The notes: generated from the sequence alone by a model not told the origin. A stretch of 64,000 nt of DNA from Shewanella marisflavi (GCF_023283925.1 NZ_JAKIKX010000003.1:248001-312000); one strand, 5' to 3'. Shown: positions 9,306 through 19,147, counted from the stretch's first letter. Numbers and translations: made by a program.

Positions 9306-9878
9306 TTATGCGAAGAGTTCTGGATTGAGTATTGGGGCCATCGCCAGCACGATCGCCTGGGTGTAGACACTCTCTCTGCTGGCCCTACCTTGGGTAAACA
9401 GGCCGATGGCACCGCCTTTTTGTTTGATATTGACCGTGTTGAACAACCTGTCCATCACATCGCCCAGCTCTTCACCGGCCACCAGTGCCTGATAGACCTT
9501 GCCCGGCAGTGGTAATTGGGCACTACGTCCTATGCTCAGCTCATTGTTGTGAATGATAGCCATATAGGCATAGGTTGCCGCGCCATGGTCGAACAGATCT
9601 ACGCCGCCCTCCATCGCAATATAGAGGTCGGCCTTTAGCTGCTCATTCTCCTGCCCCACCTCTGCACAGTAGCGGGCGCGGTTGATGGCGCCTTCGCGGG
9701 TCTCTTCATCTGTCATCGGCTGCGGCGCAACTCCGGAAGGCGCATGTATTCCCTGGCAGCGGATCTCAGCATCGGGAAACAGCAGCGAGAGCGCCTGACG
9801 TGCGGCACCAATTTTGACTGGGTTGGTTGAGCCAACCGTGATGCAGATGGTGGATTGATGGGTTAACGCACAGAGCAT
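9306..9878 (-). CDS. yjjX: Non-canonical purine NTP phosphatase (inosine/xanthosine triphosphatase)
   Basis: 190 aa YjjX/Maf-like nucleotidase that hydrolyses ITP and XTP to clean the nucleotide pool. It has the N-terminal strand-loop VGSTNPVKIGAARQAL, then GVAPQPMTDEETREGAINRA and YIAMEGGVD, all signatures of the family. An in-frame start at 9965 would add a 29-residue tail not seen in the family, so ATG 9878, at MLCALTHQSTICITVGSTNP, is chosen. Confidence 0.88.
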   Translation of the reverse strand: MLCALTHQSTICITVGSTNPVKIGAARQALSLLFPDAEIRCQGIHAPSGVAPQPMTDEETREGAINRARYCAEVGQENEQLKADLYIAMEGGVDLFDHGAATYAYMAIIHNNELSIGRSAQLPLPGKVYQALVAGEELGDVMDRLFNTVNIKQKGGAIGLFTQGRASRESVYTQAIVLAMAPILNPELFA

Positions 9879-10333
9879 GGGGTATTCCAAAAGTGAATGA
9901 AACGACAGGGTGCTATTTTGCCACAAAGTAACATTTGATGCATGGCTGTGGCGAGTCGGTGGCAAGGGGAGATGCTTAACCTATTGAGTCGGGTCTATAG
10001 GGCTGATGACCCGTTTCTAATGGGGTTGCGTAAGAGGTCGCTCTAAATACCGTCTGGTGAACAATTGTAAAAAGGGTAGCGCGGATGTGAGCTTTTGGTT
10101 CGCTTTGGTTATCGCTAGATTGCTTTTGTGAAAATTTACAACGGAATAATTTGGGCCTAGTTCACAAACTCGGTTTATTCTGAAATTTCATTACAAAATG
10201 AGGCGCCAGATCAATTTATCTCGGGGTCGCTGCTATATGCTGAGCGCGAATTTTAGTCGTACTCGCCGGGTTGAAAGCTTGCTCGGCGGGGCGTCGAAAC
10301 ACTCGAATGCTAAAGCATCGATAAGGTCAATTT
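9879..10333. other. Intergenic region between yjjX and sdaC
   Basis: About 455 bp without a credible gene. It must hold the divergent promoters of yjjX and sdaC. It is AT-rich around 10060-10200 and has several near-matches to CRP half-sites (tgtgaa, ttcacaa), but I see no convincing full operator, riboswitch or repeat. Confidence 0.5.
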
Positions 10334-11605
10334 ATGCAAAACGAAGCGACAATCTCTGACGTTAATGTTACCCAGCGCCCTGGCTGGACACGTAATGACA
10401 CTACCTGGATGTTGAGTCTATTTGGCACCGCAGTGGGTGCAGGTATTTTGTTTCTGCCAATTAATGCCGGCATGGGGGGATTTTGGCCCTTGGTATTGAT
10501 GGCGTTGATCATCGGCCCTATGACCTACCTGGCCCATAGAGGTTTATCTCGTTTCGTCTGTTCTTCTCAACGACAGGGCAGCGATATTACCCATGTCGTA
10601 GAGGAGTATTTTGGTGTCGGCGCCGGTAAGGCGATCACCTTACTCTATTTCTTTGCCATCTATCCCATAGTGTTGATCTACGGTGTGGGAATTACTAATA
10701 CCGTCGACAGTTTTATCGTTAACCAGTTGGGAATGGCCTCACCGCCACGCTTCCTGTTATCGGGTATTCTGGTACTGGGTATGATGTCTGTGATGGTGTC
10801 TGGTGAGAAATTTATGCTTAAGGTCACCCAGCTGCTGGTCTATCCGCTGGTGGGGATCCTGGCCTTTATGTCTCTCTATCTGATCCCAAGTTGGAAGATG
10901 GACGCCCTGATGGAAGTGCCTGCGACAGGCGAGTTTCTGGGCACAGTGTGGTTGACCATCCCAGTGTTGGTGTTTGCCTTTAACCACTCGCCGGCGATCT
11001 CTCAGTTCTCGGTATCACTCAAGAAGCAGTATGGTAATCAAGCCGCTAAGAAGGCCGATGTGATTTTGCGTAACACCAGCATGATGTTGGTGGGTTTCGT
11101 GATGCTGTTTGTCTTCTCATGCGTGCTGTCATTAAGCCCGGCGCAGCTGGCCGAAGCCAAGTCTCAAAATCTGCCGATCCTCTCTTATCTGGCCAACGTG
11201 CATGCCAGTGGTTTTGTAAGCTATTTTGGCCCCATCATTGCCGTGATCGCTATTGTCTCCTCTTTCTTTGGCCACTATCTGGGTGCCACAGAAGGTCTTA
11301 AGGGGATCATCACTAAGCAGCTGCGTAGCAGTAAGAAAGATCTCTCCGATGCCAAGATCGACAAGTTTATTTTGGGCTTTATGTTCCTGACTATCTGGGG
11401 TGTCGCGGTGATCAACCCCAGCATCTTGGGCATGATTGAAGCTCTGGGTGGCCCTATTATTGCCGCCATTCTTTACCTTATGCCTATGTATGCGGTTTAT
11501 AAGGTGCCTGCGCTGAAGGCTTATCGTGGCCGTATCAGCAACATCTTGGTGATCCTCGCAGGTCTGCTGGCAATGACCGCCATACTGTTTGGCATGCTCT
11601 CTTAA
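10334..11605 (+). CDS. sdaC: Serine transporter SdaC (HAAAP family)
   Basis: 423 aa inner-membrane amino acid/proton symporter with about 11 helices. The N-terminus [30 protein letters not shown] is the characteristic first helix of the SdaC/TdcC/HAAAP family. The adjacent downstream gene is L-serine dehydratase, making serine the likely substrate: uptake followed by deamination to pyruvate. The gene pair is separated by about 55 bp containing a strong hairpin. Confidence 0.92.
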   Translation: MQNEATISDVNVTQRPGWTRNDTTWMLSLFGTAVGAGILFLPINAGMGGFWPLVLMALIIGPMTYLAHRGLSRFVCSSQRQGSDITHVVEEYFGVGAGKAITLLYFFAIYPIVLIYGVGITNTVDSFIVNQLGMASPPRFLLSGILVLGMMSVMVSGEKFMLKVTQLLVYPLVGILAFMSLYLIPSWKMDALMEVPATGEFLGTVWLTIPVLVFAFNHSPAISQFSVSLKKQYGNQAAKKADVILRNTSMMLVGFVMLFVFSCVLSLSPAQLAEAKSQNLPILSYLANVHASGFVSYFGPIIAVIAIVSSFFGHYLGATEGLKGIITKQLRSSKKDLSDAKIDKFILGFMFLTIWGVAVINPSILGMIEALGGPIIAAILYLMPMYAVYKVPALKAYRGRISNILVILAGLLAMTAILFGMLS

Positions 11606-11618
11606 TTAGCTCTCATCT

Positions 11619-11640
11619 GCGCGGTGTTTTGGCACCGCGC
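11619..11640 (+). promoter_or_regulatory. GC-rich hairpin between sdaC and sdaA
   Basis: GCGCGGTG and CACCGCGC flank a short loop, forming a near-perfect stem with no following T-run. It is directly upstream of the sdaA ribosome site, so it may modulate readthrough, mRNA processing or relative expression of the two genes. Confidence 0.6.
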
Positions 11641-11660
11641 GATTGATGGTGGAAACAACT

Positions 11661-13028
11661 ATGGTTAGCGCATTTGATATTTTTAAGATAGGTGTGGGTC
11701 CCTCCAGCTCACACACTGTCGGGCCGATGAAGGCCGCCAAAGGTTTTGTTGACGACCTGCGTCAGCGTGGAGAATTGCTGAATATTACCAGCGTCAAGGT
11801 CGACATTTATGGCTCCCTGTCGCTGACGGGTAAAGGGCACCATACCGATAGCGCCATCATCATGGGGCTGGCGGGTAACAGCCCTGAGACAGTGGATATC
11901 GATCTGACTCCTGAATTTATTCGCCAGGTGGCAATGACCTCTTGTTTGCCGCTGGGCAGCGAAGGTCACGGGGTGGATTTCCCACCCGAGGCCGTGGTGT
12001 TTCACTCCGAGGCGCTGGCACTGCATGAAAACGGCATGACGTTAAGCGCTTTTGTTGGTCAGCTGTGTGTCTATAAAAAGACTTACTATTCCATTGGCGG
12101 TGGCTTTATTGTCGATGAAGAGCACTTTGGCCTGACGGCGGCTAACGAAGTGATCTTGCCTTACCCCTTCGCCGATGCGAGCGAGCTGTTGGCGCTGTGC
12201 CAAGAGACAGGCATGAGCATCAGTGCCATCATGATGGCGAACGAGAAGGTGCTGCATAGTGAGGCTCATATTGCCGAAGGCTTCGAGGCGATTTGGCTAA
12301 CCATGAAGGAGGCCATAGAGCGAGGTTGTCAGACCGAAGGTGTGTTGGCCGGTCCGTTAAGAGTACCACGTCGCGCCCCCGCGCTCTTTCGTCAGCTGGT
12401 GAGCAATGAACGTCTGTCGTCTGATCCCATGATGATCGTCGATTGGATCAATATGTTTGCTCTGGCGGTAAGCGAAGAAAATGCCGCTGGTGGCCGGGTG
12501 GTGACCTCTCCTACCAACGGCGCTGCGGGGATCATTCCTGCGGTGCTGGCTTATTTCGATAAGTTTATCCAGCCAGTGGGGCCGAAGGAGTACACTCGCT
12601 ACTTCCTCGCCGCCGCAGCGATTGGTGGTTTGTATAAACGTAACGCCTCTATTTCTGGTGCCGAAGTGGGGTGCCAGGGCGAGGTGGGAGTGGCTTGTTC
12701 TATGGCCGCTGCCGGGTTGGCGGAGCTGATGGGCGGAAATCCGGCTCAGGTCTGTATCGCCGCCGAGATAGGTATGGAGCACAACCTGGGGCTGACCTGT
12801 GACCCGGTTGCCGGGCAGGTGCAGGTACCTTGTATCGAGCGCAACGCGATTGCCTCGGTGAAGGCGATTAACTCGGCCCGTATGGCGATGCGTCGTAACA
12901 GTGAGCCTAAGGTGAGCCTGGATAAGGTGATCGCGACTATGTATGAAACCGGTAAAGATATGCATGTGAAATACCGGGAAACCAGTCAGGGCGGCCTGGC
13001 GATTAAGGTGACCAGTATTTGTGCCTAA
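11661..13028 (+). CDS. sdaA: L-serine dehydratase, single-chain iron-sulfur type
   Basis: 455 aa 4Fe-4S enzyme converting L-serine to pyruvate and ammonia. The N-terminal beta domain begins [24 protein letters not shown]. The alpha domain carries [14 protein letters not shown], the cluster-region cysteine motifs [18 protein letters not shown] and [11 protein letters not shown], and the C-terminal cysteine (TSICA) that in this family enters the active site. ATG 11661 matches E. coli SdaA's start and has a GGTGGAA ribosome site; TTG 11643 and ATG 11646 are in frame but less likely. Probably co-transcribed with sdaC. Confidence 0.95.
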   Translation: MVSAFDIFKIGVGPSSSHTVGPMKAAKGFVDDLRQRGELLNITSVKVDIYGSLSLTGKGHHTDSAIIMGLAGNSPETVDIDLTPEFIRQVAMTSCLPLGSEGHGVDFPPEAVVFHSEALALHENGMTLSAFVGQLCVYKKTYYSIGGGFIVDEEHFGLTAANEVILPYPFADASELLALCQETGMSISAIMMANEKVLHSEAHIAEGFEAIWLTMKEAIERGCQTEGVLAGPLRVPRRAPALFRQLVSNERLSSDPMMIVDWINMFALAVSEENAAGGRVVTSPTNGAAGIIPAVLAYFDKFIQPVGPKEYTRYFLAAAAIGGLYKRNASISGAEVGCQGEVGVACSMAAAGLAELMGGNPAQVCIAAEIGMEHNLGLTCDPVAGQVQVPCIERNAIASVKAINSARMAMRRNSEPKVSLDKVIATMYETGKDMHVKYRETSQGGLAIKVTSICA

Positions 13029-13047
13029 GCCAAATACTTACCAGAAT

Positions 13048-13075
13048 AAAAAAACGCCCGTCAGGGCGTTTTTTT
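13048..13075. terminator. Bidirectional terminator between sdaA and GNAT gene
   Basis: ACGCCC-gtc-GGGCGT type stem flanked by A7 and T7 runs, so it can stop convergent transcription from both sdaA and the minus-strand acetyltransferase gene. Confidence 0.9.
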
Positions 13076-13091
13076 ATTGGGATGAATGGAC

Positions 13092-13535
13092 CTACTTTTC
13101 CTCATACATCAGGTAGTAGCTCTGTTTCATGCCTAGGGCCTCATAGGTCTGCTGCGCCTTGCTGTTCTCTTGCTCCACATAGAGCCTGAAGCTGGCTGCG
13201 CCGCCGTTTTCTTCGGCGATCTTCTTAACGGATTGATACAGTTTGGCGTAGATCCCCTGACGACGGTTTTGCGGGCGGATATAGACGCTCTGGATCCAGT
13301 AGTAATCTTTGGCGCGCCAGTCGCTCCATTCAAAAGTGACCATGAGCGAGCCTAAGATCTCGCCTGCTTCTTCAGCCACCAAGTAAAACCCCCGGGCAGG
13401 GTTTTCCAGAAGTGTCTGTACCCCTTGGGTCAGCGTGGCTTGGTCTAGCTCAAGGCCTTCGGTTTCGTTGGCCATGGCCTGATTAAATTGCACCAGTGCG
13501 TTGAGATCAGATTGTTGGCCTTTTCTTATTTGCAT
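13092..13535 (-). CDS. GNAT family N-acetyltransferase
   Basis: 147 aa single-domain acetyltransferase. The acetyl-CoA binding segment is VYIRPQNRRQGIYAKLYQSV, followed by the C-terminal beta bulge region FRLYVEQENSKAQQTYEALGMK. The start at 13535 (MQIRKGQQSDL) has a perfect AAGGAGG ribosome site 5 bp upstream; the longer in-frame start at 13577 does not. Substrate is unknown. Confidence 0.87.
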   Translation of the reverse strand: MQIRKGQQSDLNALVQFNQAMANETEGLELDQATLTQGVQTLLENPARGFYLVAEEAGEILGSLMVTFEWSDWRAKDYYWIQSVYIRPQNRRQGIYAKLYQSVKKIAEENGGAASFRLYVEQENSKAQQTYEALGMKQSYYLMYEEK

Positions 13536-13677
13536 TATCGCCTCCTTCAAATTTGGCCATACTCTAGCATGCTTCATGGCTAAGCCAAGGCAGAATTTTT
13601 TCGATTGGCTCTTAGACTAAAGTCTAACTCTGCTATGCTTTTAAGATGGGTCAGCTAAGTGGCTATGGGGTGGGGAA

Positions 13678-13983
13678 ATGAGTGATTCTGAACAGCAAAA
13701 TGTTAATAAACTCAATCCAAATCAGCGGGATAAGTTGGAGCTTAGTCGAGAACAGGAAGCGGTAAGTCACCTGCTACATTTTCTGCTTACCTTGGCGACC
13801 TTTGGCCTGTGGGGATTGGTGTGGTGGTACTTAATTCTGAAAGCTCAGGGAAAAGCTGAGCAGCTGTTTCATGGCTTTGACGATGCCTATTGGAGCCATC
13901 TTATCGAGCGTGAGCAGCCTCCCGCCGCCTTACATACCTTCAGGGTCGATGCGAAACAGGAATCTGTCTATTTCGAGGCCTGA
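13678..13983 (+). CDS. Small membrane protein, unknown function
   Basis: 101 aa. It has a charged N-terminus (about 35 residues), one strongly hydrophobic tryptophan-rich helix (LLHFLLTLATFGLWGLVWWYL), and a soluble tail with several aromatic residues. I do not recognise a family. It lies 137 bp upstream of a symporter gene on the same strand, with no evident terminator between them, but no functional link is evident. Length, start and good coding character support a real gene. Confidence 0.65.
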   Translation: MSDSEQQNVNKLNPNQRDKLELSREQEAVSHLLHFLLTLATFGLWGLVWWYLILKAQGKAEQLFHGFDDAYWSHLIEREQPPAALHTFRVDAKQESVYFEA

Positions 13984-14119
13984 TGGGCTCTCCCTTGATG
14001 TGAATCACAGCATATTACGCTTTTATCTGCTATCATCGCCGTCCAATTTGCGTCTGCGTCACGCGCGTCTTTCATGACGGCGGCAAGGGCTATCACTCTC
14101 GCGATTCAAGGTTATTAAC

Positions 14120-15427
14120 ATGCGTCAACAATCCCCTTCTTGGCTAGGCCGTGCCTGGTCTGGCTGGATGTCTGTGCCTCTTTGGCTACAAATCCTTATC
14201 GGTATGCTGCTGGGTATCTGCACTGGCCTGGGCCTGGGCGAACAAGCCGTAGTGCTTAAGCCCATAGGTACGCTTTTTGTCAACACCATCAAGATGTTGA
14301 TCGTCCCCTTAGTGTTCTGCTCCCTCATAGTGGGGGTCACCTCTATGCAGGATACTGCCAAGATGGGCCGCATCGGTTTTAAGTCGTTTGCCTTCTATCT
14401 GGGTACTACCTCTATCGCCATCACGTTAGGTCTGGCCGTGGGCTACATCATGCAGCCTGGTGCTGGTCTGGGAATGACCTCGGAGGTGGCCAGTGGCGCA
14501 GTAAAAGAGGTGCCTTCTATCATGGAGACACTGATCAATATCGTACCCACCAATCCGATTGCCGCCCTGGCCAGTGGTCAGATTTTGCAGGTGATCGTCT
14601 TTGCCGTTGCCTTAGGGATCGCCCTGGTATTGATTGGCGATCATGGTAAGCCGGCAATCAAGGTGTTTGAGAGCCTGGCTGAGGCGATGTACAAGCTGAC
14701 CGATATGATCATGAAACTGGCACCTTATGGGGTGTTTGGTCTCATGGCCTGGGTGGCTGGCCAATACGGCGTGGATATGTTGATGCCGCTGATTAAGGTG
14801 ATCCTGGCAGTCTACATCGGCTGTGCCCTGCATATTATCGGCTTCTATAGCTTAGTGCTGACCTTTGTTGCCAAGCTTAATCCTATGCAGTTTTTCAAGG
14901 GCATTCGCAGCGCATTGGCGGTGGCTTACACCACCTCAAGCAGCGCAGGTACCCTGCCTGCCAGTATGAAGTGCGCCAGCGAGTCCTTGGGGGTCAATAA
15001 GAAGATCTCCAGTTTCGTGTTGCCTCTAGGCACTACGATTAACATGGACGGTACCGCATTATATCAAGGGGTCACGGCGCTATTTGTGGCTCAGGCCTTC
15101 GGTATCGATCTGACCTGGGTCGACTATATCACCATTATATTGACAGCGACCCTGGCCTCTATTGGCACCGCGGGTGTGCCTGGTGCCGGTCTGGTGATGT
15201 TGACGCTGGTGTTAACCACGGTTGGTTTACCGCTGGAAGGGGTCGCTATTATCGCGGGTATCGACCGTATCTTGGATATGGCACGTACCGTAGTAAACGT
15301 CTCCGGTGACCTAGTCGCCACCACAGTGATCGCCAAATCGGAAGACGAGCTGAATCTGGAACACTATAACGCCGATGCCGAGCTTAGTCAGGTGATGGCC
15401 GATCAGCTGGACAAACAAGCGAGTTAA
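14120..15427 (+). CDS. Dicarboxylate/amino acid:cation symporter (DAACS family)
   Basis: 435 aa secondary transporter of the GltP/DctA/SLC1 fold. Landmarks are FVNTIKMLIVPLVFCSLIVG (helix 2-3), the serine-rich hairpin HP1 with TTSSSAGTLPASMKCASESLG, the substrate/cation motif LGTTINMDGTALYQG (NMDGT), and HP2 with IGTAGVPGAGLVML. Glutamate/aspartate or C4-dicarboxylates are likely substrates coupled to Na+ or H+. The Arg found in helix 8 of acidic amino-acid carriers is at IAGIDRILDMARTVVNVSGD, consistent with an acidic substrate. Confidence 0.93.
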   Translation: MRQQSPSWLGRAWSGWMSVPLWLQILIGMLLGICTGLGLGEQAVVLKPIGTLFVNTIKMLIVPLVFCSLIVGVTSMQDTAKMGRIGFKSFAFYLGTTSIAITLGLAVGYIMQPGAGLGMTSEVASGAVKEVPSIMETLINIVPTNPIAALASGQILQVIVFAVALGIALVLIGDHGKPAIKVFESLAEAMYKLTDMIMKLAPYGVFGLMAWVAGQYGVDMLMPLIKVILAVYIGCALHIIGFYSLVLTFVAKLNPMQFFKGIRSALAVAYTTSSSAGTLPASMKCASESLGVNKKISSFVLPLGTTINMDGTALYQGVTALFVAQAFGIDLTWVDYITIILTATLASIGTAGVPGAGLVMLTLVLTTVGLPLEGVAIIAGIDRILDMARTVVNVSGDLVATTVIAKSEDELNLEHYNADAELSQVMADQLDKQAS

Positions 15428-15441
15428 TAAATTGGAATAAT

Positions 15442-15469
15442 AAAAAACCGCCGAAATGGCGGTTTTTTA
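15442..15469. terminator. Bidirectional terminator after the DAACS symporter
   Basis: ACCGCC / GGCGGT stem with an A6 run before and T6 run after; serves the symporter gene and the convergent META-domain gene. Confidence 0.9.
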
Positions 15470-15486
15470 TTGCAGGCAGATAAGGA

Positions 15487-15900
15487 TTATTGCTTGCTGA
15501 GTACCAGCACTGTGTTGCCGTCGGCGTCGCTGAGCAGCAGCTTACCTTTGGTTAATGTACCTTGAGTCACCATAGACATAGACTGCATCACCTTTTGCTC
15601 TTGCTGCATCAAGGCGTCAACACAGGCTTTCATGGTGTTGCCAGCGGGGGAGAGGGTTAAGCTGCGACCATCGAGTTGGTATTGACCGAAAAACTGATTG
15701 CAGCTGTTGTTGCCGCTGAGTGCACCATCTGCGGCGAAGACCAGCTGCGCCGGACTATAGTCGATCACTGGTTTGCCTTGGGTGGCTTCGATGTGCCAGG
15801 TGCCTAGAATATCAAGATCTTCGTTGTCGAGAATGGAGACACTTTGACAGGCTGATAAACCGAGTAGTGCGGTTGCGATAAAAATACACTTTTTAAACAT
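15487..15900 (-). CDS. META/HslJ-domain lipoprotein
   Basis: 137 aa. The signal peptide ends in a lipobox (ALLGLSAC, Cys about residue 19), so it is a predicted membrane-anchored lipoprotein. The mature part has the META domain pattern: LGTWHIEATQGKPV, LVFAADGALSGNNSCNQFFGQYQ and NTMKACVDALMQQEQ, as in HslJ. HslJ-like proteins are heat-inducible or novobiocin-resistance associated, but the biochemical role is unknown. Start at MFKKC (15900) is chosen since it begins the signal peptide. Confidence 0.82.
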   Translation of the reverse strand: MFKKCIFIATALLGLSACQSVSILDNEDLDILGTWHIEATQGKPVIDYSPAQLVFAADGALSGNNSCNQFFGQYQLDGRSLTLSPAGNTMKACVDALMQQEQKVMQSMSMVTQGTLTKGKLLLSDADGNTVLVLSKQ

Positions 15901-16064
15901 GGGAGAGATTCCAAAACAGCGAGAAGAATATTTTGACAAGCTTAAGGCCAATTAAAAAGCCCTTTTTAGGGTTTTTCCATGATATTTTGTTCATGGTAAG
16001 CTGCTTCTGCTGTCGTTAAGATAAGGCCGACATCTTTGTGTCGAACAAGAGGAAAGATAAAGTG

Positions 16065-16274
16065 ATGATGACCGGATTGAAAATTGCTCACTGGTTAGGC
16101 TTGATCATGGTGCTGGCGGGGCTGGGGATCTATGGTCTTACTCAGTGGACTGAGCAGATCCAAGGGATTCTGCTCGTTTCTAGCTTGATCGGGCTGGGAC
16201 TCGTAATGATGTCACCTTTCCCCATCGTAATGTTTATTCAATGGGCAAAGGCGCAGGAGTCTGACCAGGCCTAA
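16065..16274 (+). CDS. Small two-helix membrane protein
   Basis: 69 aa with two hydrophobic helices (GLIMVLAGLGIYGLTQW and GILLVSSLIGLGLVMMSPFP). No family recognised. An AGAGGAAAG ribosome site precedes ATG 16065; a GTG start at 16038 would extend it by nine basic residues. The 3' end overlaps by four bases the end of the convergent gene at 16271. Confidence 0.6.
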   Translation: MMTGLKIAHWLGLIMVLAGLGIYGLTQWTEQIQGILLVSSLIGLGLVMMSPFPIVMFIQWAKAQESDQA

Positions 16275-17212
16275 GCCGTGTAGTTCTTTTGCTGGCGAAT
16301 CACACTGGCCTGTAGGTTCTGCCTTGCGGCTTCTACCATAGGTTCTATCGCCAAATGGGTGTTAGGCGTGAAGAAACTGACACCGATCGCGATCTCAGCT
16401 TTTATCTCCTCTTTGGCAATCTGCTTGAGTAATCTCTTCGTCAAGGCATCCAGATTGGCCTGGTTATCGACAAAGGCCAAAATAGCAAACAGTCCATCCT
16501 CGATGCGGGCAGATACGTCGGCGTCACGCATATTATGATGAATCACCCGCGCCAGCTGCCTTAGTCCCTGACTCTGTTCTAATGTCCCTTTGTACTGGGT
16601 CAGATCCTGAAGCAATACGATACCCGCGTGAGAACCGAAGCGGCGACTCAGGCTTAGCTGCCTTGGTGCCATCAGGTTAAAGCCATAGGGGTTGAGCATG
16701 CAGGTAAGATCGTCCTGTACCGACATCATCTGGATCTGCTGCATTAAAAACAGATGCTTAAGTTCAGACTGGATCAGCGCCTTGCTGTTTTCCAGTAACG
16801 GCAATAAGCGCCTAAAATGTTTGGTGCGTTGGCTGTCACAGATCAATATGACGCCGAAAGGTTGACCATCTGACCAGTATAGAGGCAAGGCAAGTAGCTG
16901 TGAAAATTGCGCTAAGTGGCTTTTACTGTCTTGGCTGCTGGTGAACTGCAGCAGACCATAACCCGTGTGGGCGCTCAGCGCCTGGGTCAGGCTGGCATCG
17001 TGAAATAGAGTGCCGGCGTAGAGGTTGAGATCGGTATCTTGGCGACTACAGACAACCTGGTATTCGCCTTCGATATGTTGCAGGACGATACAGGCCTTAG
17101 ACTGATAAAATTCGTTAAGTAGATCAACTTGTTGCTGCCAACGTGGTAGTGTAATGGCAGGATGCCCAGATTCTCTGAGCCAAAGGCTGGTTTCGGCGCA
17201 TTGTAGTAGCAT
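16271..17212 (-). CDS. GAF-like plus degenerate GGDEF protein (paralog 1)
   Basis: 313 aa. An N-terminal sensory region resembling GAF (DLNLYAGTLFHDASL...LPLYWSDGQPFGVILICDSQ, residues about 30-145) is joined to a GGDEF-like domain (about 160-310, starting DDLTCMLNPYGFNLMAPRQL). Where the catalytic GGDEF should be, the sequence reads ARIEDGLFAILAF, so cyclase activity is unlikely. It may be a c-di-GMP or signal-binding regulator. It is paralogous to the gene at 17493-18449, sharing the NPYGFxxMAPRQLxLxRRFG block. Confidence 0.75.
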   Translation of the reverse strand: MLLQCAETSLWLRESGHPAITLPRWQQQVDLLNEFYQSKACIVLQHIEGEYQVVCSRQDTDLNLYAGTLFHDASLTQALSAHTGYGLLQFTSSQDSKSHLAQFSQLLALPLYWSDGQPFGVILICDSQRTKHFRRLLPLLENSKALIQSELKHLFLMQQIQMMSVQDDLTCMLNPYGFNLMAPRQLSLSRRFGSHAGIVLLQDLTQYKGTLEQSQGLRQLARVIHHNMRDADVSARIEDGLFAILAFVDNQANLDALTKRLLKQIAKEEIKAEIAIGVSFFTPNTHLAIEPMVEAARQNLQASVIRQQKNYTA

Positions 17213-17492
17213 AGTATTGCTCTCTTATTGTTATTATTAAATTGCATAACTCGCTAGGTGCGGTGCGTCAAACGAAAGTCTGACAGCACAAACTGTTTAC
17301 ATCATACTCAAAAATCATATGTTGTGAGAATGTAAATTTTCAAATTTGCGAACAAAATCTGCTTTTTATCTCCTTTAAGTACAATTTAACCTGTCATTTG
17401 TTCGGTTTCTCAGGCTTTGTGCAGACAGTGAAACTGCTAACGACACCTATACCCAAATCGACACAAAGAGCCCTAAAGCTAAATAACAGGGC

Positions 17493-18449
17493 TTATTTTA
17501 CTTGCACCTCATCTTGAGTTGTTTGCTGTGATTTTAGCTGCTGTTTAGCTTGTTCCAACATGGGCGCTAACTTGGCCGAGGAGTCGGGAGAGAAGAAGGA
17601 GTGGCCAGCGTCGAGCTTTAGCCTATCGTTTTGCTGTAGCAGTAACTTTTCGACCCTGCGGCTGATATGGTTCAGATCTCGTTCTGCGTCGACAAATACC
17701 AGCACAACAAATTGGCTATGGCTGTAATGGGCGGCGATATCGGCAGTCCGTATGGTGTCTTGAATGATGTTGCCCAGCAATCGAATGTGTTTGTCTTCTA
17801 TCTTGTCGATCAGCGGTGGGTTGGGATAAAGCTCGAAAAATAAGATGCCGGCATGGGCGCCAAAACGTCGGCCTAAGTTGAGCTGGCGGGGGGCCATCAT
17901 GATAAATCCATAATGGTTTAACATGCCGGTATCGCGATCGCGCATCGATAGTGACTCTATGCGCTGACTTTGGCACAGGAGTGCCAGATCTTGTTGCAGC
18001 AGGATCTGGAAGGGTTCCAGCATAAAGGCATTGGCGTTGGCCGTTTCGCTATTAGCCGGGTTGACTACAACGAGGCAACCAAAGATGGTACCGTCTGGCC
18101 AAAGGATTGGGCGTGATAGCAGATTGCTGGCGGTGGCGAGATCCTTAGGCAGTTCGGCATTGGATTCCTGGCTCAGGCTGATGCTCACCCCTTCTGGCTG
18201 ACTGTTGGACATCCGGGTGAAAATATCAAACTTTTCATTGTATAAGGTGCCGGAGATGAACTTACGAGTGTCGTTAATGGAGCTGACGATGACCTCAAAA
18301 CCCAGGTCAGTCTGCTGGGCGACAAAGGCGACGTCGGCTTCGAAGTAACGCTTCATCAGCTCACATTGATGCATCCACCTGACTAAGTTGATTTGTGTAT
18401 TATCGTTTTCAAGTATACTCACACCCGTATGAATGTTTTCCGGCAGCAT
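17493..18449 (-). CDS. GAF-like plus degenerate GGDEF protein (paralog 2)
   Basis: 318 aa protein with the same layout as its downstream neighbour: a GAF-like sensory part (residues about 30-140, SRPILWPDGTIFGCLVVVNP) and a GGDEF-like domain (about 165-310, RDTGMLNHYGFIMMAPRQL). The active-site position is YSHSQFVVLVF instead of GGDEF. The two genes are adjacent, same-strand, with 280 bp between them, consistent with an old tandem duplication. Catalysis is improbable; a receptor role is inferred. Confidence 0.75.
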   Translation of the reverse strand: MLPENIHTGVSILENDNTQINLVRWMHQCELMKRYFEADVAFVAQQTDLGFEVIVSSINDTRKFISGTLYNEKFDIFTRMSNSQPEGVSISLSQESNAELPKDLATASNLLSRPILWPDGTIFGCLVVVNPANSETANANAFMLEPFQILLQQDLALLCQSQRIESLSMRDRDTGMLNHYGFIMMAPRQLNLGRRFGAHAGILFFELYPNPPLIDKIEDKHIRLLGNIIQDTIRTADIAAHYSHSQFVVLVFVDAERDLNHISRRVEKLLLQQNDRLKLDAGHSFFSPDSSAKLAPMLEQAKQQLKSQQTTQDEVQVK

Positions 18450-18550
18450 GATCGACCCTAAGCTATTGGTGTTTCAGGTTTGTTAAGTTTGGTAGTCGAT
18501 CTGATAATTTGCAAATAACCCAACAAATAAAGGGGATATCATTGGGACAC

Positions 18551-19147
18551 ATGGACCAAGAGAGTGAACTCTTGATTCGGCAGGCCAGCGCCACCGATCT
18601 CGCTGCCATTACCGCCTTAGAGGCCAGTCAGTGGCAAGCCGAGTTGGCTCCCGAGCAGCGAGGCGAGCTGATGAGCGGACAACAATTTAGTGCCCAGTCG
18701 CTTAGTGATCTTATCAGCGACCACTATATTGTCGTGGCCCAGCATAAGGGGAAGATTGTCGGCTATGTGATTGCCGGCAGTTGGGCGTTTTTTTCGGCTT
18801 GGCCCATCTATCGTCGTCTGCTGAAAAATTTAACTGACCATAGCCTGGCTGGTCAGCCTCTGAGTGTCGATAACAGCTGCCAATATGGCCCCATCTGGAT
18901 CGCGCCATCCTATCGCGGCGCAGGGCTTTTTGCCGATATGGTCGCCAAGCTTAAGGCATTGGTAAAGCCTCAATATTCCTTTATGTTAACCTTTATCGCC
19001 GAGGATAATGAGCGCTCTTTTGCCGCCCATACTCATAAGGCCGAGATGCAGGTGCTGGATTTTTTTGACTTCGACGACCGCGGCTATTATCTGTTAGCCA
19101 CATCGACTCAGGCAGATAGCGCGAGCTGTGCAGGAGGGCAAAAGTGA
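18551..19147 (+). CDS. GNAT family acetyltransferase
   Basis: 198 aa from ATG 18551 (MDQESELLIRQASATDLAAI). GNAT features are the N-terminal IRQASATDLAAITALEASQW, DHYIVVAQHKGKIVGYVIAGSW, and PIWIAPSYRGAGLFADMVAKLKAL (acetyl-CoA loop RGAG). A TTG at 18542 has a better-spaced AAGGGG site and could be the real start, adding three residues. It overlaps the next gene by four bases (GTGA), so they are probably translationally coupled. Substrate unknown. Confidence 0.82.
   Translation: MDQESELLIRQASATDLAAITALEASQWQAELAPEQRGELMSGQQFSAQSLSDLISDHYIVVAQHKGKIVGYVIAGSWAFFSAWPIYRRLLKNLTDHSLAGQPLSVDNSCQYGPIWIAPSYRGAGLFADMVAKLKALVKPQYSFMLTFIAEDNERSFAAHTHKAEMQVLDFFDFDDRGYYLLATSTQADSASCAGGQK

Noticed and set aside
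17280..17345. TyrR-like palindrome upstream of the GGDEF-like paralog
   Set aside because: TTTACA and TGTAAA arms are about 35 bp apart, not 6.
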